Shown here piece after piece: positions 23,038-32,599 of a stretch of DNA of 62,685 nt. The stretch lies in the NCBI GenBank assembly GCA_900754525.1, contig CAAEDE010000026.1:1-62685 (forward strand), given 5' to 3'. How positions within the stretch are numbered: the first letter of the stretch is position 1; each line of letters begins with the position of its first letter. This DNA is from an uncultured Collinsella sp. Lineage in GTDB: Bacteria > Actinomycetota > Coriobacteriia > Coriobacteriales > Coriobacteriaceae. The notes beneath the pieces were generated by a model that saw nothing but the letters and a program-made list of their open reading frames with translations, was not told where the DNA came from and ran no database searches. The position numbers were made by a program, and so were the translations under genes.

Positions 23038-26037
23038 ATGGTAAACGATTTGAGCAGTATAGACGAGCTCGAGCTGATGCCTCTGGGCGGAGGCTATATG
23101 GTGCGACGCGAACGCTTGATGAATGAGCTTATCGCCAAGGGCCGAAAGGCCGGCATCGTGGTTCTTTATGCGCCCGATGGGTTTGGGAAGACCTCGGTGC
23201 TGCTGCAGTACACCCATGAGGTTAAAAGCGACCCGACGCGAGGCCCCGTGCGGATTATCGAGGCCGATCGTGCCACTGGGCGCGAGGTGTTTATGCAGCT
23301 CGAGGTGGTTACCGAAGAACTCAAAGACAAACCGCACTCCCTTATCGCGATTGATAATGTGCCAAACCTCGATCAGCACGATACCGAAGACCTCATCGAC
23401 AGGATTCGCGGCCTGCGCGCTATGGGGATAGGGGTCTTTATCTCCTGCCGTCCTTCAAATCGTCAGCTGATTCATGGGCTGGGCGATTCGGTTAAGATCA
23501 ATGCGCAGATGCTCAAGGTGCATGCCTATGAGTATTCGGCGTGGGCATCGGCGTTTTCGATCAGCACATCGCTCGACTTTTATCAGCTCACGCAGGGCGT
23601 GCCCGAGCTCGTCTCGGCATTGCAGACGGGTCTGTATGGCCAAGGCGACGTAGCCGGTCTGCTCGAAAACGAGATTGTCAACATATATGGCGCGGCACTT
23701 GTCGATCTAGCTTCGCTCGACAATAATGCACTGTTTTGCGTGGCATGCCTCATGGTTTTGATGGGCGAGGGCAATATCGCAGAACTCGAGGCTTGTGGGG
23801 TGAGGCTGTCGATGGTCGACCAGTCCTACTTTGTACGCGACTACCCGATCTTTGGCTTGGATCCCGCCGAGCGGAGTTTTACGTGTCTGGGCACGGAGGA
23901 TAACGGACGCTTGCGCTTGCGTAAGTTGGTGGCCGAGGTTCGCCCCGAACTTGTTCCGAGAGCGGCTCGGATTTTGCTTAAGGCGGGCCGATGCGATGCG
24001 GCGATGGGCCTGGCGGACGCCTTTTTGGACCGTGAAGCGGTCCTTGAACTTGCTGGGCAGTATGGAGTCGATCTTGCTCTGACCGGGCACGGTGCCGATA
24101 TCTGCCGAGCAGCGCTGGGCACAATCGATGCCGACGATCCGGCTCCAGAGCCAACGCCTGCCGAGGCGCTTGGCGTATATCTGGCAGCGGTCAGCGTGTC
24201 CAATACAAAGCTCGCCCGCTATATGGCATCGGTTATCGAGCGCGGGGGCGAACGGGCGGCCTGCGAAATAGACCCTGTTTCATGGAGAGTGGCCCAGACA
24301 CTGACGGCTGTTTGCTATGGGGACAACGGGCTTGGGCTTCCTGCGAACCTGGCCGTGCCAGAAATCGAGACATCCCATACCGCACTCGATATGTTGTCTG
24401 CGCATATCGAGGTCAAGCGATGCCTGACCGAGCGGGGAGATGACGGCGGCGTCCTACAGCAGCTCAAAACGAGCAGGGCCTACGACTGCGAGCTCGACAT
24501 CGCGGGGATTGTTATACGGGCCGATAGCATGCTGGTGGAGCTCTTTGACGGGTCGTTTGCGGGAACCGACGAGCGCGACGACGAGATGACAGTGGTGCGG
24601 GAGGCGCTCGACGTACGTGGGCTTAAGGCGATGGCTATCTGGGTGCGCATGGTGTTGGCGGCACGGCGGCTCCTTTCCGGCTTGCCGGTAACCGACGACG
24701 CGGCGTTCAACGAGCTCGATCGTTTTGCCGTGCGCATGCGCGACAACCAGATTCAGCTGTTTGGCCTGTTGCTAGAAGGTTGGCAGTCGCTGGCAGAGGG
24801 ACGGCCGGTTAATGCGAAGTTCCGTGCGGTCCAAGTGCTCAAACTTGCCGAGGAGTCGATTGCGTACATGCGCGATAACGCATTGCTGCTGGAGCGCGTG
24901 GCATATCTGCGTAACACCTCGATGGTTTCGGTGCGCGAGGAAGCGGAGCTACTCGATATAAGCCAGACGCAGGTTGGTGGCGCAGAAGCCTGGATGGTGG
25001 CGCTGCATTTGGCCTGTGCGGGCCGAGACAGCGACCTTGCAGCCTGGATGTCCATGAATCGCGCGGGGATTCTAGAGCCATCGTATCGGCTCTTTGCGCG
25101 CCTTGCCATGCATTGTCTGGGCGAGCCGGCGGGCAGGATACGCAAGAAGCTTCCCGTGCGCGAACTGTCGCGGTACTCGCTGCGCGACGATTTGGAAAGA
25201 GAGGGCGAGCGCCTGTTCCAGGCCGGCGAGGTTGAAGCCGTTGATACCATCGACCATATCGAGATTCGCATGTTTGGTGCGTTTCGCGCCGAGCGCGACG
25301 GGTTTCCCATCACGGATAAAATGTGGCGCCGCAAGAAGGCGGCGACGCTTGCCGAGCGGCTTGCGCTGGGCATGGATGCGCTCGTCGATCGTGAGACGCT
25401 GGCCATGGAGCTGTGGCCCCATGCCGAGTTCAATAGCGCCCGCAACAACCTGTACTCGACGATATCGCGCTTGCGGTCGGCTTTGGGGCCGACGCCGGAT
25501 GGCAAGTCGTGTGTGCTCATCCAAAATGAATGCATCGGACTCAACGGCGACTACGTCAAGACCGATGTACGGCTGTTTGATCAGATAAGCCGCGAGGTTT
25601 TGGGAAATCGCACGGGTGCGCGCGGGCCCCATTTAGTTGAGCTTTGCCTTAAGATTGAGCAGCTTTATGCCGGACCGCTGTATGTTCCCAATGGCTGTAA
25701 TCCCACCTACTTTTTGCGTATGCGACGCATTATGCAGTCAAAGTACATCGATTGCATGATTAAGGGGGCAAATGCCGCTCTAGAAGAAAACGACCTGCAG
25801 TCGGCGATTTGGCTAGCGGAGTCGGGGCTTCGGCAGGAAACGGCGCGTGAGGATATGGTGCGCTGCGCCATGCGCGTCTACAGTGCGGCGGGGCGACGGC
25901 GCGATATCGTCGAGCTGTACAGCGGGCATATGCACCATCTGAGGGAGCAGGTCAATGGCGTGCCCGAGCCCGAGACGCGGCGTCTATACGAGCGTTTGGT
26001 GGAGGGGCGGCTCAATCGCGTGCTGGTCGAGCGATAA
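23038..26037 (+). CDS. Large MalT/SARP-like transcriptional regulator with NTPase domain
   Basis: This is a 999-aa protein. Residues 1-300 form a STAND-type NTPase region with Walker A LYAPDGFGKTSVLLQY (about residues 40-55) and a Walker B-like LIAIDNVPNL. The middle is helical and TPR-like. From about residue 740 there is an OmpR-type winged helix (IEIRMFGAFRAERDG, then RKKAATLAERLAL and RNNLYSTISRLRSALGP), followed by a bacterial transcriptional activation domain. This reversed order, with DNA binding near the C-terminus, differs from streptomycete SARPs. The start at 23038 has a gaggag site. It stands alone, so the target genes are unknown; distant control of metabolism or host-signal responses is speculation. 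Confidence 0.85.
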   Translation: MVNDLSSIDELELMPLGGGYMVRRERLMNELIAKGRKAGIVVLYAPDGFGKTSVLLQYTHEVKSDPTRGPVRIIEADRATGREVFMQLEVVTEELKDKPHSLIAIDNVPNLDQHDTEDLIDRIRGLRAMGIGVFISCRPSNRQLIHGLGDSVKINAQMLKVHAYEYSAWASAFSISTSLDFYQLTQGVPELVSALQTGLYGQGDVAGLLENEIVNIYGAALVDLASLDNNALFCVACLMVLMGEGNIAELEACGVRLSMVDQSYFVRDYPIFGLDPAERSFTCLGTEDNGRLRLRKLVAEVRPELVPRAARILLKAGRCDAAMGLADAFLDREAVLELAGQYGVDLALTGHGADICRAALGTIDADDPAPEPTPAEALGVYLAAVSVSNTKLARYMASVIERGGERAACEIDPVSWRVAQTLTAVCYGDNGLGLPANLAVPEIETSHTALDMLSAHIEVKRCLTERGDDGGVLQQLKTSRAYDCELDIAGIVIRADSMLVELFDGSFAGTDERDDEMTVVREALDVRGLKAMAIWVRMVLAARRLLSGLPVTDDAAFNELDRFAVRMRDNQIQLFGLLLEGWQSLAEGRPVNAKFRAVQVLKLAEESIAYMRDNALLLERVAYLRNTSMVSVREEAELLDISQTQVGGAEAWMVALHLACAGRDSDLAAWMSMNRAGILEPSYRLFARLAMHCLGEPAGRIRKKLPVRELSRYSLRDDLEREGERLFQAGEVEAVDTIDHIEIRMFGAFRAERDGFPITDKMWRRKKAATLAERLALGMDALVDRETLAMELWPHAEFNSARNNLYSTISRLRSALGPTPDGKSCVLIQNECIGLNGDYVKTDVRLFDQISREVLGNRTGARGPHLVELCLKIEQLYAGPLYVPNGCNPTYFLRMRRIMQSKYIDCMIKGANAALEENDLQSAIWLAESGLRQETAREDMVRCAMRVYSAAGRRRDIVELYSGHMHHLREQVNGVPEPETRRLYERLVEGRLNRVLVER

Positions 26038-26069
26038 AAAACGGGCGCCCGAAGTACTTGGGCACCCGT
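26034..26069 (-). terminator. Terminator of yhbY
   Basis: acgggcgccc (26041-26050) and gggcacccgt (26060-26069) form a 10-bp stem with one wobble. On the minus strand it is followed by a T-run (26040-26034). It overlaps the end of the convergent large regulator gene. Confidence 0.8.
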
Positions 26070-26106
26070 ATGCTTGCTATGTGTTGGCTTGCCGGATCAT
26101 TGGCTC

Positions 26107-26406
26107 TTAGACGAGCTTGATCTTCTCGATGTCCTTGCGCGAGGACTCGCGATACAGCGAGAACTTGCGGCCGATGACCTGGACGACCTCGGCGTGGCAA
26201 CGCTCAGCGAGTTCTTCGGCGGCCTCGCGGGCGGAAAGACTGGAGCCATCGAGCACGGAGCACTTAACAAGCTCGTGCTTCTCCAGGTAGGCGACCGTCT
26301 GCTCGACGGTGCCCTCGTTGACGTCGGACTTGCCGATGATGATGGCGGGGTTGAGGTGATGGGCCATGCTGCGAAGCTGCTTGACCTGGGCTCCTGTCAG
26401 TGCCAT
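26107..26406 (-). CDS. yhbY: YhbY-family RNA-binding protein (CRM domain)
   Basis: This is a 99-aa protein with a single CRM RNA-binding fold, associated with the assembling 50S ribosome. It has the expected start LTGAQVKQLRSMAHHLNPAIIIGKSDVNEGTVEQ and the GxxG loop in VIGRKFSLYRES. Length is typical. The gene is leftward, with its own terminator, and is separated by about 160 bases from the methyltransferase behind it. Confidence 0.93.
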   Translation of the reverse strand: MALTGAQVKQLRSMAHHLNPAIIIGKSDVNEGTVEQTVAYLEKHELVKCSVLDGSSLSAREAAEELAERCHAEVVQVIGRKFSLYRESSRKDIEKIKLV

Positions 26407-26564
26407 GGGTTCTCGCTTTCTATGTATGGGGCGCCCCGCGACGGGGCCTTAATCTACGTGAGCTGTCCCACGATAGCGCAGGAACGGCGCGGTGTGGACC
26501 GCGTTTGCCCAGTTCAAAAAGAATGCGGATGCCGAGTGAGTGGGCGGCGCGGGCTGCGAACGGG

Positions 26565-27452
26565 CTATGAGCTGGGCGCAGAGACCGGCTCCCATGCAAT
26601 AAACGCCCAACGAACCTTGCGGACATGATCGAGCATATAGCGCCCCTGCGGCACGCCCTTGGAGCCCGGCTCACCGGCATGGGGGTTCTCAATCATGTGT
26701 TGGGCGATGTAGTCGCGCAGACGGTCGATCTTATCCTCGTTGCCATGCTCGAGCATACGGGAAAAATCCGCCACACCTGCCTCAAGGTTATCGAAGGTAT
26801 CGCGACGAGGCGATTCAAAGTATGTAACCTGCGGCAGGGCACCCATCTGAATGAGGATATTAAAAGCATACACAAAGCCATTACTGCAGGTAACCGAGGC
26901 ACCAATGGCGTTCATCAGGTGCAGATCATAGCGCGGGCTGGAGTTGGCGACCATCGTGACAGCACAACGCCGACGGGCCGTACGATCAAGCTTGGCAAGT
27001 GCACCTTTTAGATTGGTCGTCGTAACCGACCGACTGGCAAAGGCAACATCCACCGCTTTCGCGACCGGTCCAACCAAATCCCAATCATCATCCCAAGCAA
27101 GCTCAAGTGGCGTAATCAGGTCCTCGAGCCCATAGTACTCAATGCCAGCATCAAGGGTGCCTAACATGGCAGGAGAGAAGTCGGCAGCAATCACGGAATG
27201 CCCAGCCTGAGCAAGTGGAATAGCAATCGACCCAGCCCCACACCCCATATCGAGCACCGACTCGCCGGGCTCAAGCGCCAACAGTTTTATAAAATCCCGA
27301 GCATAAGGGGCAGTCTCCAACGGCCGAAAATGCCGAGCCCTTTTATCCCACTCAAAAGAATCATCAACCCGCCGCCGTGCGGCCTGCAGACGCATCCATT
27401 CGCCATTCCAATCCGCAGAAAGCAGCTCAGAACGAATCAAATCATCAGCCAC
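26565..27452 (-). CDS. Class I SAM-dependent methyltransferase
   Basis: This is a 295-aa methyltransferase of unknown substrate. Motif I is VLDMGCGAGSIAIPLAQAGH (about residues 75-94), with a motif II-like VIAADFSPAMLGTLD. Another conserved piece is DVAFASRSV, followed by FVYAFNILIQMG. The GTG start at 27452 is chosen because aggagg lies six bases upstream; a longer reading would add a hydrophobic N-terminus without a ribosome site. The gene follows a nested inverted repeat that ends the upstream PFL gene, so it probably has its own promoter. Confidence 0.85.
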   Translation of the reverse strand: MADDLIRSELLSADWNGEWMRLQAARRRVDDSFEWDKRARHFRPLETAPYARDFIKLLALEPGESVLDMGCGAGSIAIPLAQAGHSVIAADFSPAMLGTLDAGIEYYGLEDLITPLELAWDDDWDLVGPVAKAVDVAFASRSVTTTNLKGALAKLDRTARRRCAVTMVANSSPRYDLHLMNAIGASVTCSNGFVYAFNILIQMGALPQVTYFESPRRDTFDNLEAGVADFSRMLEHGNEDKIDRLRDYIAQHMIENPHAGEPGSKGVPQGRYMLDHVRKVRWAFIAWEPVSAPSS

Positions 27453-27618
27453 GGGCCAACCTCCTAGCAACAAAAAAGCGACTCCTCCCAAAAGAAGAGC
27501 CGCAACCAGCATATATCAGAAAGAACCGTTCCAACGCCAAACCGCCCTCACAACCAAGGCGGGCAGGAGCGAAGCGACTGCCATACGGGATAGAACCCAA
27601 CTGAGGTCCCGTTGTGCG

Positions 27619-27752
27619 GGAGCCCCGGGGAGGGCAAATATATAAGGTCGATCGCGAGTTCCGCACGAGCCGGAGAGCACTTAATGTGCTCTCCGTGCGA
27701 GTCAGGACTGTCCGAGCAGGCGACCTTATATATTTGCCCTCCCCGGGGCTCC
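27619..27752. repeat. Nested 32-bp inverted repeat around the PFL-gene terminator
   Basis: Arms 27619-27650 and 27721-27752 are perfect reverse complements over 32 bases, separated by 70 bases. The interior holds a 10-bp terminator-like hairpin (27671-27695). The geometry matches the element at 6184-6326. The rest of the 27453-27769 spacer contains nothing that I recognise as a gene. Confidence 0.9.
27671..27695. terminator. Hairpin inside the nested repeat
   Basis: cggagagcac (27671-27680) and gtgctctccg (27686-27695) form a perfect 10-bp stem with loop ttaat. No T-run follows on either strand, so efficiency is uncertain. Confidence 0.55.
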
Positions 27753-27769
27753 TCGCCCGAACCCCTCAG

Positions 27770-29134
27770 CTAGTTCTTCAGCGAGTTCAGCGGCGCCGGG
27801 AATCGACCACCACGGTGGGCAAGCACGGTGCCGGCGTTGGGGTTCACCGGCATGATGGGCGCACGGCCGAACAGGCCACCGTACTCGACGCAGTCGCCCA
27901 CGCCCTTGCCGATGGCGGGAATCACGCGGACGGCCGTGGTCTTGTTGTTGATGACGCCGATGGCCATCTCGTCGGCGATGATGCCGGCGATGGTCTCGAC
28001 CGGAGTGTCGCCGGGGATGGCGATCATGTCCAGGCCAACGGAGCACACGCAGGTCATGGCCTCGAGCTTCTCGAGTGAAAGCGCGCCGGCCTCGACGGCG
28101 GCGATCATGCCGGCGTCCTCGGACACGGGGATAAAGGCGCCGGAGAGACCGCCCACGCTGGAGCTGGCCATGACGCCGCCCTTCTTGACGGCATCGTTGA
28201 GCATGGCGAGCGCGCAGGTCGTGCCCGGGCCACCGCAGGTGCCCACGCCGATGATCTCGAGGATGCGCGCGACGGAGTCGCCGATGGCAGGCGTGGGAGC
28301 CAGCGACAGGTCGACAATGCCCTTCTCGACACCCAGACGATGGGCGGCCTCGCGGCTCATGAGCTCGCCGGCGCGGGTGATCTTAAAGGCGGTCTGCTTG
28401 ATCTTCTCGGCAACCTCCATCATCGATGCGGAGTCGGGCAGCGTCTCCAGGGCTGCGGCCATAACGCCGGGGCCCGAGACGCCTACGTTGATGACGGCGT
28501 CGGCCTCGCCACCGCCGTGGACGGCGCCCGCCATAAACGGGGAGTCCTCGACCATGTTGGCAAAGCAGACAAACTTGGAGGCGCCGACGGAATCCTGGTC
28601 GGCCGTGAGTTTAGCGGCATCGATGATGGTCTGGGCGGCCATGAGCACGGCGTCCATGTTGATGCCGGCGCGCAGGCTGGCGACGTTGACGCTGGAGCAG
28701 ACGCGGCTCGTGGTAGCGAGCGCCTGGGGGATGGACTGGATGACGCGGCGGTCGGCGTTGCCGATGCCCTTCTGGACGAGTGCGGAGAAGCCGCCCAGGT
28801 AATCGATGCCGAGCGTCTCGGCCGCGCGGTCGAGGGCATGCGCGATGGGGGTGAGGTCCTCATCCTTGCAGCACGCGGCGATCTGCGCCACCGGGGTGAC
28901 GGAAACGCGCTTGTTGACGATGGGGATACCGTACTCGCGCTCGAGGTTCTCGGCGGTCTCGACCAGATGCTCAGCCGTGTGCGTCACGTGGTCGTAGATC
29001 TTCGTGCACATGCGGTCGAGGTTCTCGTCACCGCAACCCATGAGCGAAACACCCATGGTGATGGTCCTGATGTCGAGGTTCTGCTCCTCAACCATGCCGC
29101 GGGTTTCCGCGATTTCTGCGGGCGTGATCGCCAT
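27770..29134 (-). CDS. PFL family protein (UPF0210/DUF711)
   Basis: This is a 454-aa protein of the UPF0210 family, distantly related to pyruvate formate-lyase-fold proteins, with no confirmed reaction. Characteristic stretches are IRTITMGVSLMGCGDENLDRM, RVSVTPVAQIAACC, GIDYLGGFSALVQKG, CSSVNVASLRAGINMDAV and PGPGVMAAALETLPD-like glycine-rich segments. The start at 29134 has an aggag site nine bases upstream; an earlier ATG in frame has none. Families with an upstream ACT-domain gene (UPF0237) are common, but none is seen here. The gene lies downstream of metH and may share its transcript (gap of about 110 bases). Confidence 0.9.
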   Translation of the reverse strand: MAITPAEIAETRGMVEEQNLDIRTITMGVSLMGCGDENLDRMCTKIYDHVTHTAEHLVETAENLEREYGIPIVNKRVSVTPVAQIAACCKDEDLTPIAHALDRAAETLGIDYLGGFSALVQKGIGNADRRVIQSIPQALATTSRVCSSVNVASLRAGINMDAVLMAAQTIIDAAKLTADQDSVGASKFVCFANMVEDSPFMAGAVHGGGEADAVINVGVSGPGVMAAALETLPDSASMMEVAEKIKQTAFKITRAGELMSREAAHRLGVEKGIVDLSLAPTPAIGDSVARILEIIGVGTCGGPGTTCALAMLNDAVKKGGVMASSSVGGLSGAFIPVSEDAGMIAAVEAGALSLEKLEAMTCVCSVGLDMIAIPGDTPVETIAGIIADEMAIGVINNKTTAVRVIPAIGKGVGDCVEYGGLFGRAPIMPVNPNAGTVLAHRGGRFPAPLNSLKN

Positions 29135-29242
29135 CCTTGCGCTCCTATCTGCCAAAACGAGCATAGTCTTATCTATTCTAACGTGCCGCACGTGCCAAGT
29201 GGCGCATGCGGCACGTTTTGGTGCTCGGTTGTTTCCGTTGTG

Positions 29243-31801
29243 TTACTGCCCAAAGACCTCTTCGGCGATACGAGCGCTCTCGGCGGCGTCCTTGGCGTAG
29301 TAGTCCGCGCCGATCTGCTTGGCGTATTCGGGGGTGAGCACGGCGCCACCCACGATGATCTTGACGCCCGGCACCTCGGCATGGAGCAACTTGATGGTCT
29401 CCTCCATGGCGACGACCGTGGTAGTCATAAGCGCCGAGAGGCCGACGAGCTTAATGTCACGCTCCTGCACGGTCTTGAGCACCTCTTGCGGGTCGACGTC
29501 GCGGCCTAGGTCAAAGACGGTGTAGCCGTAGTTATCGAGCAGCATTTTGACGATGTTCTTGCCAATATCGTGAATGTCGCCCTTGACGGTGGCCACGCAG
29601 ATCTTGCCCTTGTCGGCAATCTCGCCGGCGGGCATCAGGCGCTTGATGGTGTCGAAGCCCACACGTGCGGCTTCGGCCGAGGCCATAAGCTGCGGCAAGA
29701 AGAACTTGCCCTGGTCAAAGAGGACGCCAACCTCGTCGAGGGCGGGGATAAAGTGGTTGTTGATGAGGTCCATGGCGTCGTGGTCTGCCAGCAGACGCTC
29801 GGTCTCGGCAGCGATTTCGCCCTTGCGGCCCGAGACGACCATGTGGCGGATGGGGTCGTCGGTGCCGTCGGTGCCGGCGGTGCCAGCAGCGGGCGCGGCG
29901 TCGGTCGATACCGCCTGGGCCGCCGCCGGGTTCGCGGCGATCTTGTACGGATCGGTCCAGCCGGCGTAGCGCTCGATGTATCCGGTCGAGCCCTCGTCCT
30001 CAACGCTCAAGACGCGATAGCTGTAAACGGTGTCCATAAAGCGCTTGGAGCCCGGGTTCATGATGGGGGCGTCCAGGCCCGCGCCGAAGGCGGCGGCCAA
30101 AAAGACCGAGCCCAGCAACGGGCGGGCGGGCAGGCCAAAGCTGATGTTCGACACGCCGAGCGCGCACTTGACGCCCAGACGCTCCTTGCACAGGGACATG
30201 GCGCGCAGGATCTGTTCGGCCTGGCGTTGATTGGTCGAGGCGGTCATGACCAGGCAGTCGATGAGGATGCGGTCTGGGCCGATACCGTAGCGGGCAGCCT
30301 CGGCCACGATGCGCTCGGCGATGGCGAAGCGAGCCTCGGCGGTATCGGGGATGCCGCCTTCGTCGAGCGTGAGGCCGACGACGTTGGTGCCGTAGTGGGC
30401 GACTAGCGGAAAGATCTCATCCATGATCTGCTGTTTGCCATTGACCGAGTTGATGATGGGCTTGCCGGCGTAGCGGCGCACGGCGGCCTCGACGGCTGCG
30501 GGGTCGGTGGAGTCGATTTGCAGCGGCAGGAGCGTGGAACCCTGGAGCTGCTCGGTGGCCTGCTGGATGATCTTGACCTCGTCGATCTCGGGCAGGCCGA
30601 CGTTGACGTCCAGGATATCGGCGCCCTGTTCCTGCTGGCTGATGCCCTGGCTCACGACGTAGTCCAGATCGCCGTCGCGCAGGGCCTGCTGCAGACGCTT
30701 TTTGCCGGTGGGGTTGATGCGCTCGCCGATGACGGCGATCTTGTGGCCGTCGCAGGGAAGGTCCACGACCGTTTGGGCGCTCGTGACCGACATGCTGGGC
30801 TTGCGGTGGCGCGGGCTGGGCGTGTGGTTGTCGATAAGCGTGCGCAAGGCCGCCATGTGCGCCGGCGTGGTGCCGCAGCAGCCGCCCACGACGCTCACGC
30901 CGTCCTCGATCATGCCGGCGACGGCCTTGGCGTATTCGGGGGCTTGGATATCAAAGACGGTGTTGCCGTCGTCGTCCACATGGGGGAGTCCCGCATTGGC
31001 CTGCACCATAACGGGTTTGTCGGTAACGGTGAGCATACGTGCGGCGAGTCCTCGGAGCTCGGCCGGTCCTTGGCTGCAGTTGATGCCCAAAACGTCAGCG
31101 CCGATGGCATCGAGCGTGATGGCGGCGACCTCGGGGCTCGTGCCCAGGAAGGTGCGACCGTCTTCCTCAAAGGTCATAGTGGCAAAGACGGGCAGGTCGG
31201 AGTTCTCGCGACAGGCGAGGACGGCCGCCTTGATCTCGGCCAGGTCGGTCATAGTCTCGATAATAAAGAGGTCCACGCCCGCATCGACGCCGGCGCGCAC
31301 TTCCTCGGCAAAGAGGTCATAGGCCTCGTCAAAGCTGAGGGTGCCTAAGGGACGAAGCAGCGCGCCGATGGGGCCGATATCGCCGGCGACGTAGCGGGCG
31401 CCGGCCTCGCGGGCGCAGGTGACGGCCGCGGCAAAGACGTCTGCCACGGTGGCAGCACCGTCGAGCTTGTGGGCGTTGGCGCCAAAGGTGTTGGCGGTGA
31501 TCACGTCACAGCCAGCCTCGACATATTGACGTTGGATATCGGTGATAACCTGGGGCTCCTCAAAGTTGAGCAGCTCGGGCAGGGCGCCTGCCTTCATGCC
31601 GGCTGCTTGCAACATGGTGCCCATGCCGCCGTCGAACAGTAGGCGGCCCGTGCCCTCGATGGCCGCACGCAGGCGATCGTCCTTAATGCGCAGATTGTCG
31701 ATCGTGCGCGTCTTGTACGTGGCACCGTTGCGACGTGCGGCATCAACGGGTGCCGCCAATGCAGTGCCGTCAGAATCATGAGTGATAAGCGGAGTAAACA
31801 T
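29243..31801 (-). CDS. metH: Cobalamin-dependent methionine synthase core (no reactivation domain)
   Basis: This enzyme transfers a methyl group from methyl-THF to homocysteine. The 852-aa protein contains the homocysteine domain (LLFDGGMGTMLQ; zinc-ligand cysteines in GINCSQGP and GGCCGTTP), the pterin domain (AVIGERINPTGKKRL, DILDVNVGLPEIDE) and the cobalamin cap and Rossmann domains (VKGDIHDIGKNIV with the lower-ligand His). It ends after the B12 domain and lacks the SAM-binding reactivation domain, which is encoded by the gene just upstream in the operon. A Pro/Ala/Gly-rich linker with runs of AGTDGTDD lies between the pterin and cap domains. A ggag site precedes the ATG at 31801. Confidence 0.95.
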   Translation of the reverse strand: MFTPLITHDSDGTALAAPVDAARRNGATYKTRTIDNLRIKDDRLRAAIEGTGRLLFDGGMGTMLQAAGMKAGALPELLNFEEPQVITDIQRQYVEAGCDVITANTFGANAHKLDGAATVADVFAAAVTCAREAGARYVAGDIGPIGALLRPLGTLSFDEAYDLFAEEVRAGVDAGVDLFIIETMTDLAEIKAAVLACRENSDLPVFATMTFEEDGRTFLGTSPEVAAITLDAIGADVLGINCSQGPAELRGLAARMLTVTDKPVMVQANAGLPHVDDDGNTVFDIQAPEYAKAVAGMIEDGVSVVGGCCGTTPAHMAALRTLIDNHTPSPRHRKPSMSVTSAQTVVDLPCDGHKIAVIGERINPTGKKRLQQALRDGDLDYVVSQGISQQEQGADILDVNVGLPEIDEVKIIQQATEQLQGSTLLPLQIDSTDPAAVEAAVRRYAGKPIINSVNGKQQIMDEIFPLVAHYGTNVVGLTLDEGGIPDTAEARFAIAERIVAEAARYGIGPDRILIDCLVMTASTNQRQAEQILRAMSLCKERLGVKCALGVSNISFGLPARPLLGSVFLAAAFGAGLDAPIMNPGSKRFMDTVYSYRVLSVEDEGSTGYIERYAGWTDPYKIAANPAAAQAVSTDAAPAAGTAGTDGTDDPIRHMVVSGRKGEIAAETERLLADHDAMDLINNHFIPALDEVGVLFDQGKFFLPQLMASAEAARVGFDTIKRLMPAGEIADKGKICVATVKGDIHDIGKNIVKMLLDNYGYTVFDLGRDVDPQEVLKTVQERDIKLVGLSALMTTTVVAMEETIKLLHAEVPGVKIIVGGAVLTPEYAKQIGADYYAKDAAESARIAEEVFGQ

Positions 31802-31810
31802 CGAGGGCTC

Positions 31811-32599
31811 CTAATGGCTGGAATAGCAGGTGGTGTGGGCGGCGCGGAAGCGGCAGTGCTCGCGCATGCGGCAGATATTGCAGGTGGGGCGGCTCTGGGC
31901 GTCGTGGACCTCGCCATCAAACAGACCGATCACCGCGGTCACGCTTTTGGTGGGCATGAGCAGGCTGGTGGGTGTGACGGTAAGCCCGATGAGCCGCGTG
32001 GCGTTGAGCGCATTGACGATCGAGCGCTGGGCCGAGAGCGGGCAGTCGCCGTAGCCGGGACTAAAGCGCCAGTTGTCGGCGAGCCCATGAACGGCGGCGT
32101 CCGTCTTGACCTGCTGGTCCATTTGCTCAACGGCGGCTTCCACGTAAGCGGAGCACGCGGCGTCGAGCACGGCGCCCTCCAGGGGATGTTGGGCTCCCGT
32201 GGTGCGCAGGCGACGCTCGGCGTCCATGCCGAGGGTGCATGCCATGAGTGCGGCAAAGCGGGCGTCTTTGAGATGTCGATAGATATCGCGACCGCGCAGC
32301 TCAACGTTGGTGCCGACCAGGCGAATGCAAGGTTCTCCCTGCTCGTCCACACCCGTGGCATCGACGGCAAACACGCGCCGCACGCCACGGGGCTCAATGT
32401 CCAGTTCCAGACGCTCAACGACAAGCTCAATACGCTGCGACAACTCGGACTCAATCTGCTGACCGCCGTAGCCCAGATAGCGCAACATTTCGGCACGGTC
32501 GACGCGGGGATGGTGGGCAGCATCGATACGATAAAGCGCCGGCGACGCAAGGTCGGCCGGCACTTCGACAGCGGTTGTATCGATGTGCGGTTTTTCCAT
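31811..32599 (-). CDS. Stand-alone MetH reactivation domain protein
   Basis: This is a 262-aa protein matching the C-terminal AdoMet-binding activation domain of MetH, which re-methylates oxidised cobalamin. The diagnostic segment is RFSPGYGDCPLSAQ (the RxxxGYG motif), and the C-terminal CNICRMREHCRF carries extra cysteines. The ATG shares one base with the metF stop, and its own stop is nine bases from metH, so the trio is one transcript. In typical bacteria this domain is fused to MetH; here it is separate, as known in some Thermotoga-type systems. The split means that the two proteins must associate in trans. Confidence 0.88.
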   Translation of the reverse strand: MEKPHIDTTAVEVPADLASPALYRIDAAHHPRVDRAEMLRYLGYGGQQIESELSQRIELVVERLELDIEPRGVRRVFAVDATGVDEQGEPCIRLVGTNVELRGRDIYRHLKDARFAALMACTLGMDAERRLRTTGAQHPLEGAVLDAACSAYVEAAVEQMDQQVKTDAAVHGLADNWRFSPGYGDCPLSAQRSIVNALNATRLIGLTVTPTSLLMPTKSVTAVIGLFDGEVHDAQSRPTCNICRMREHCRFRAAHTTCYSSH

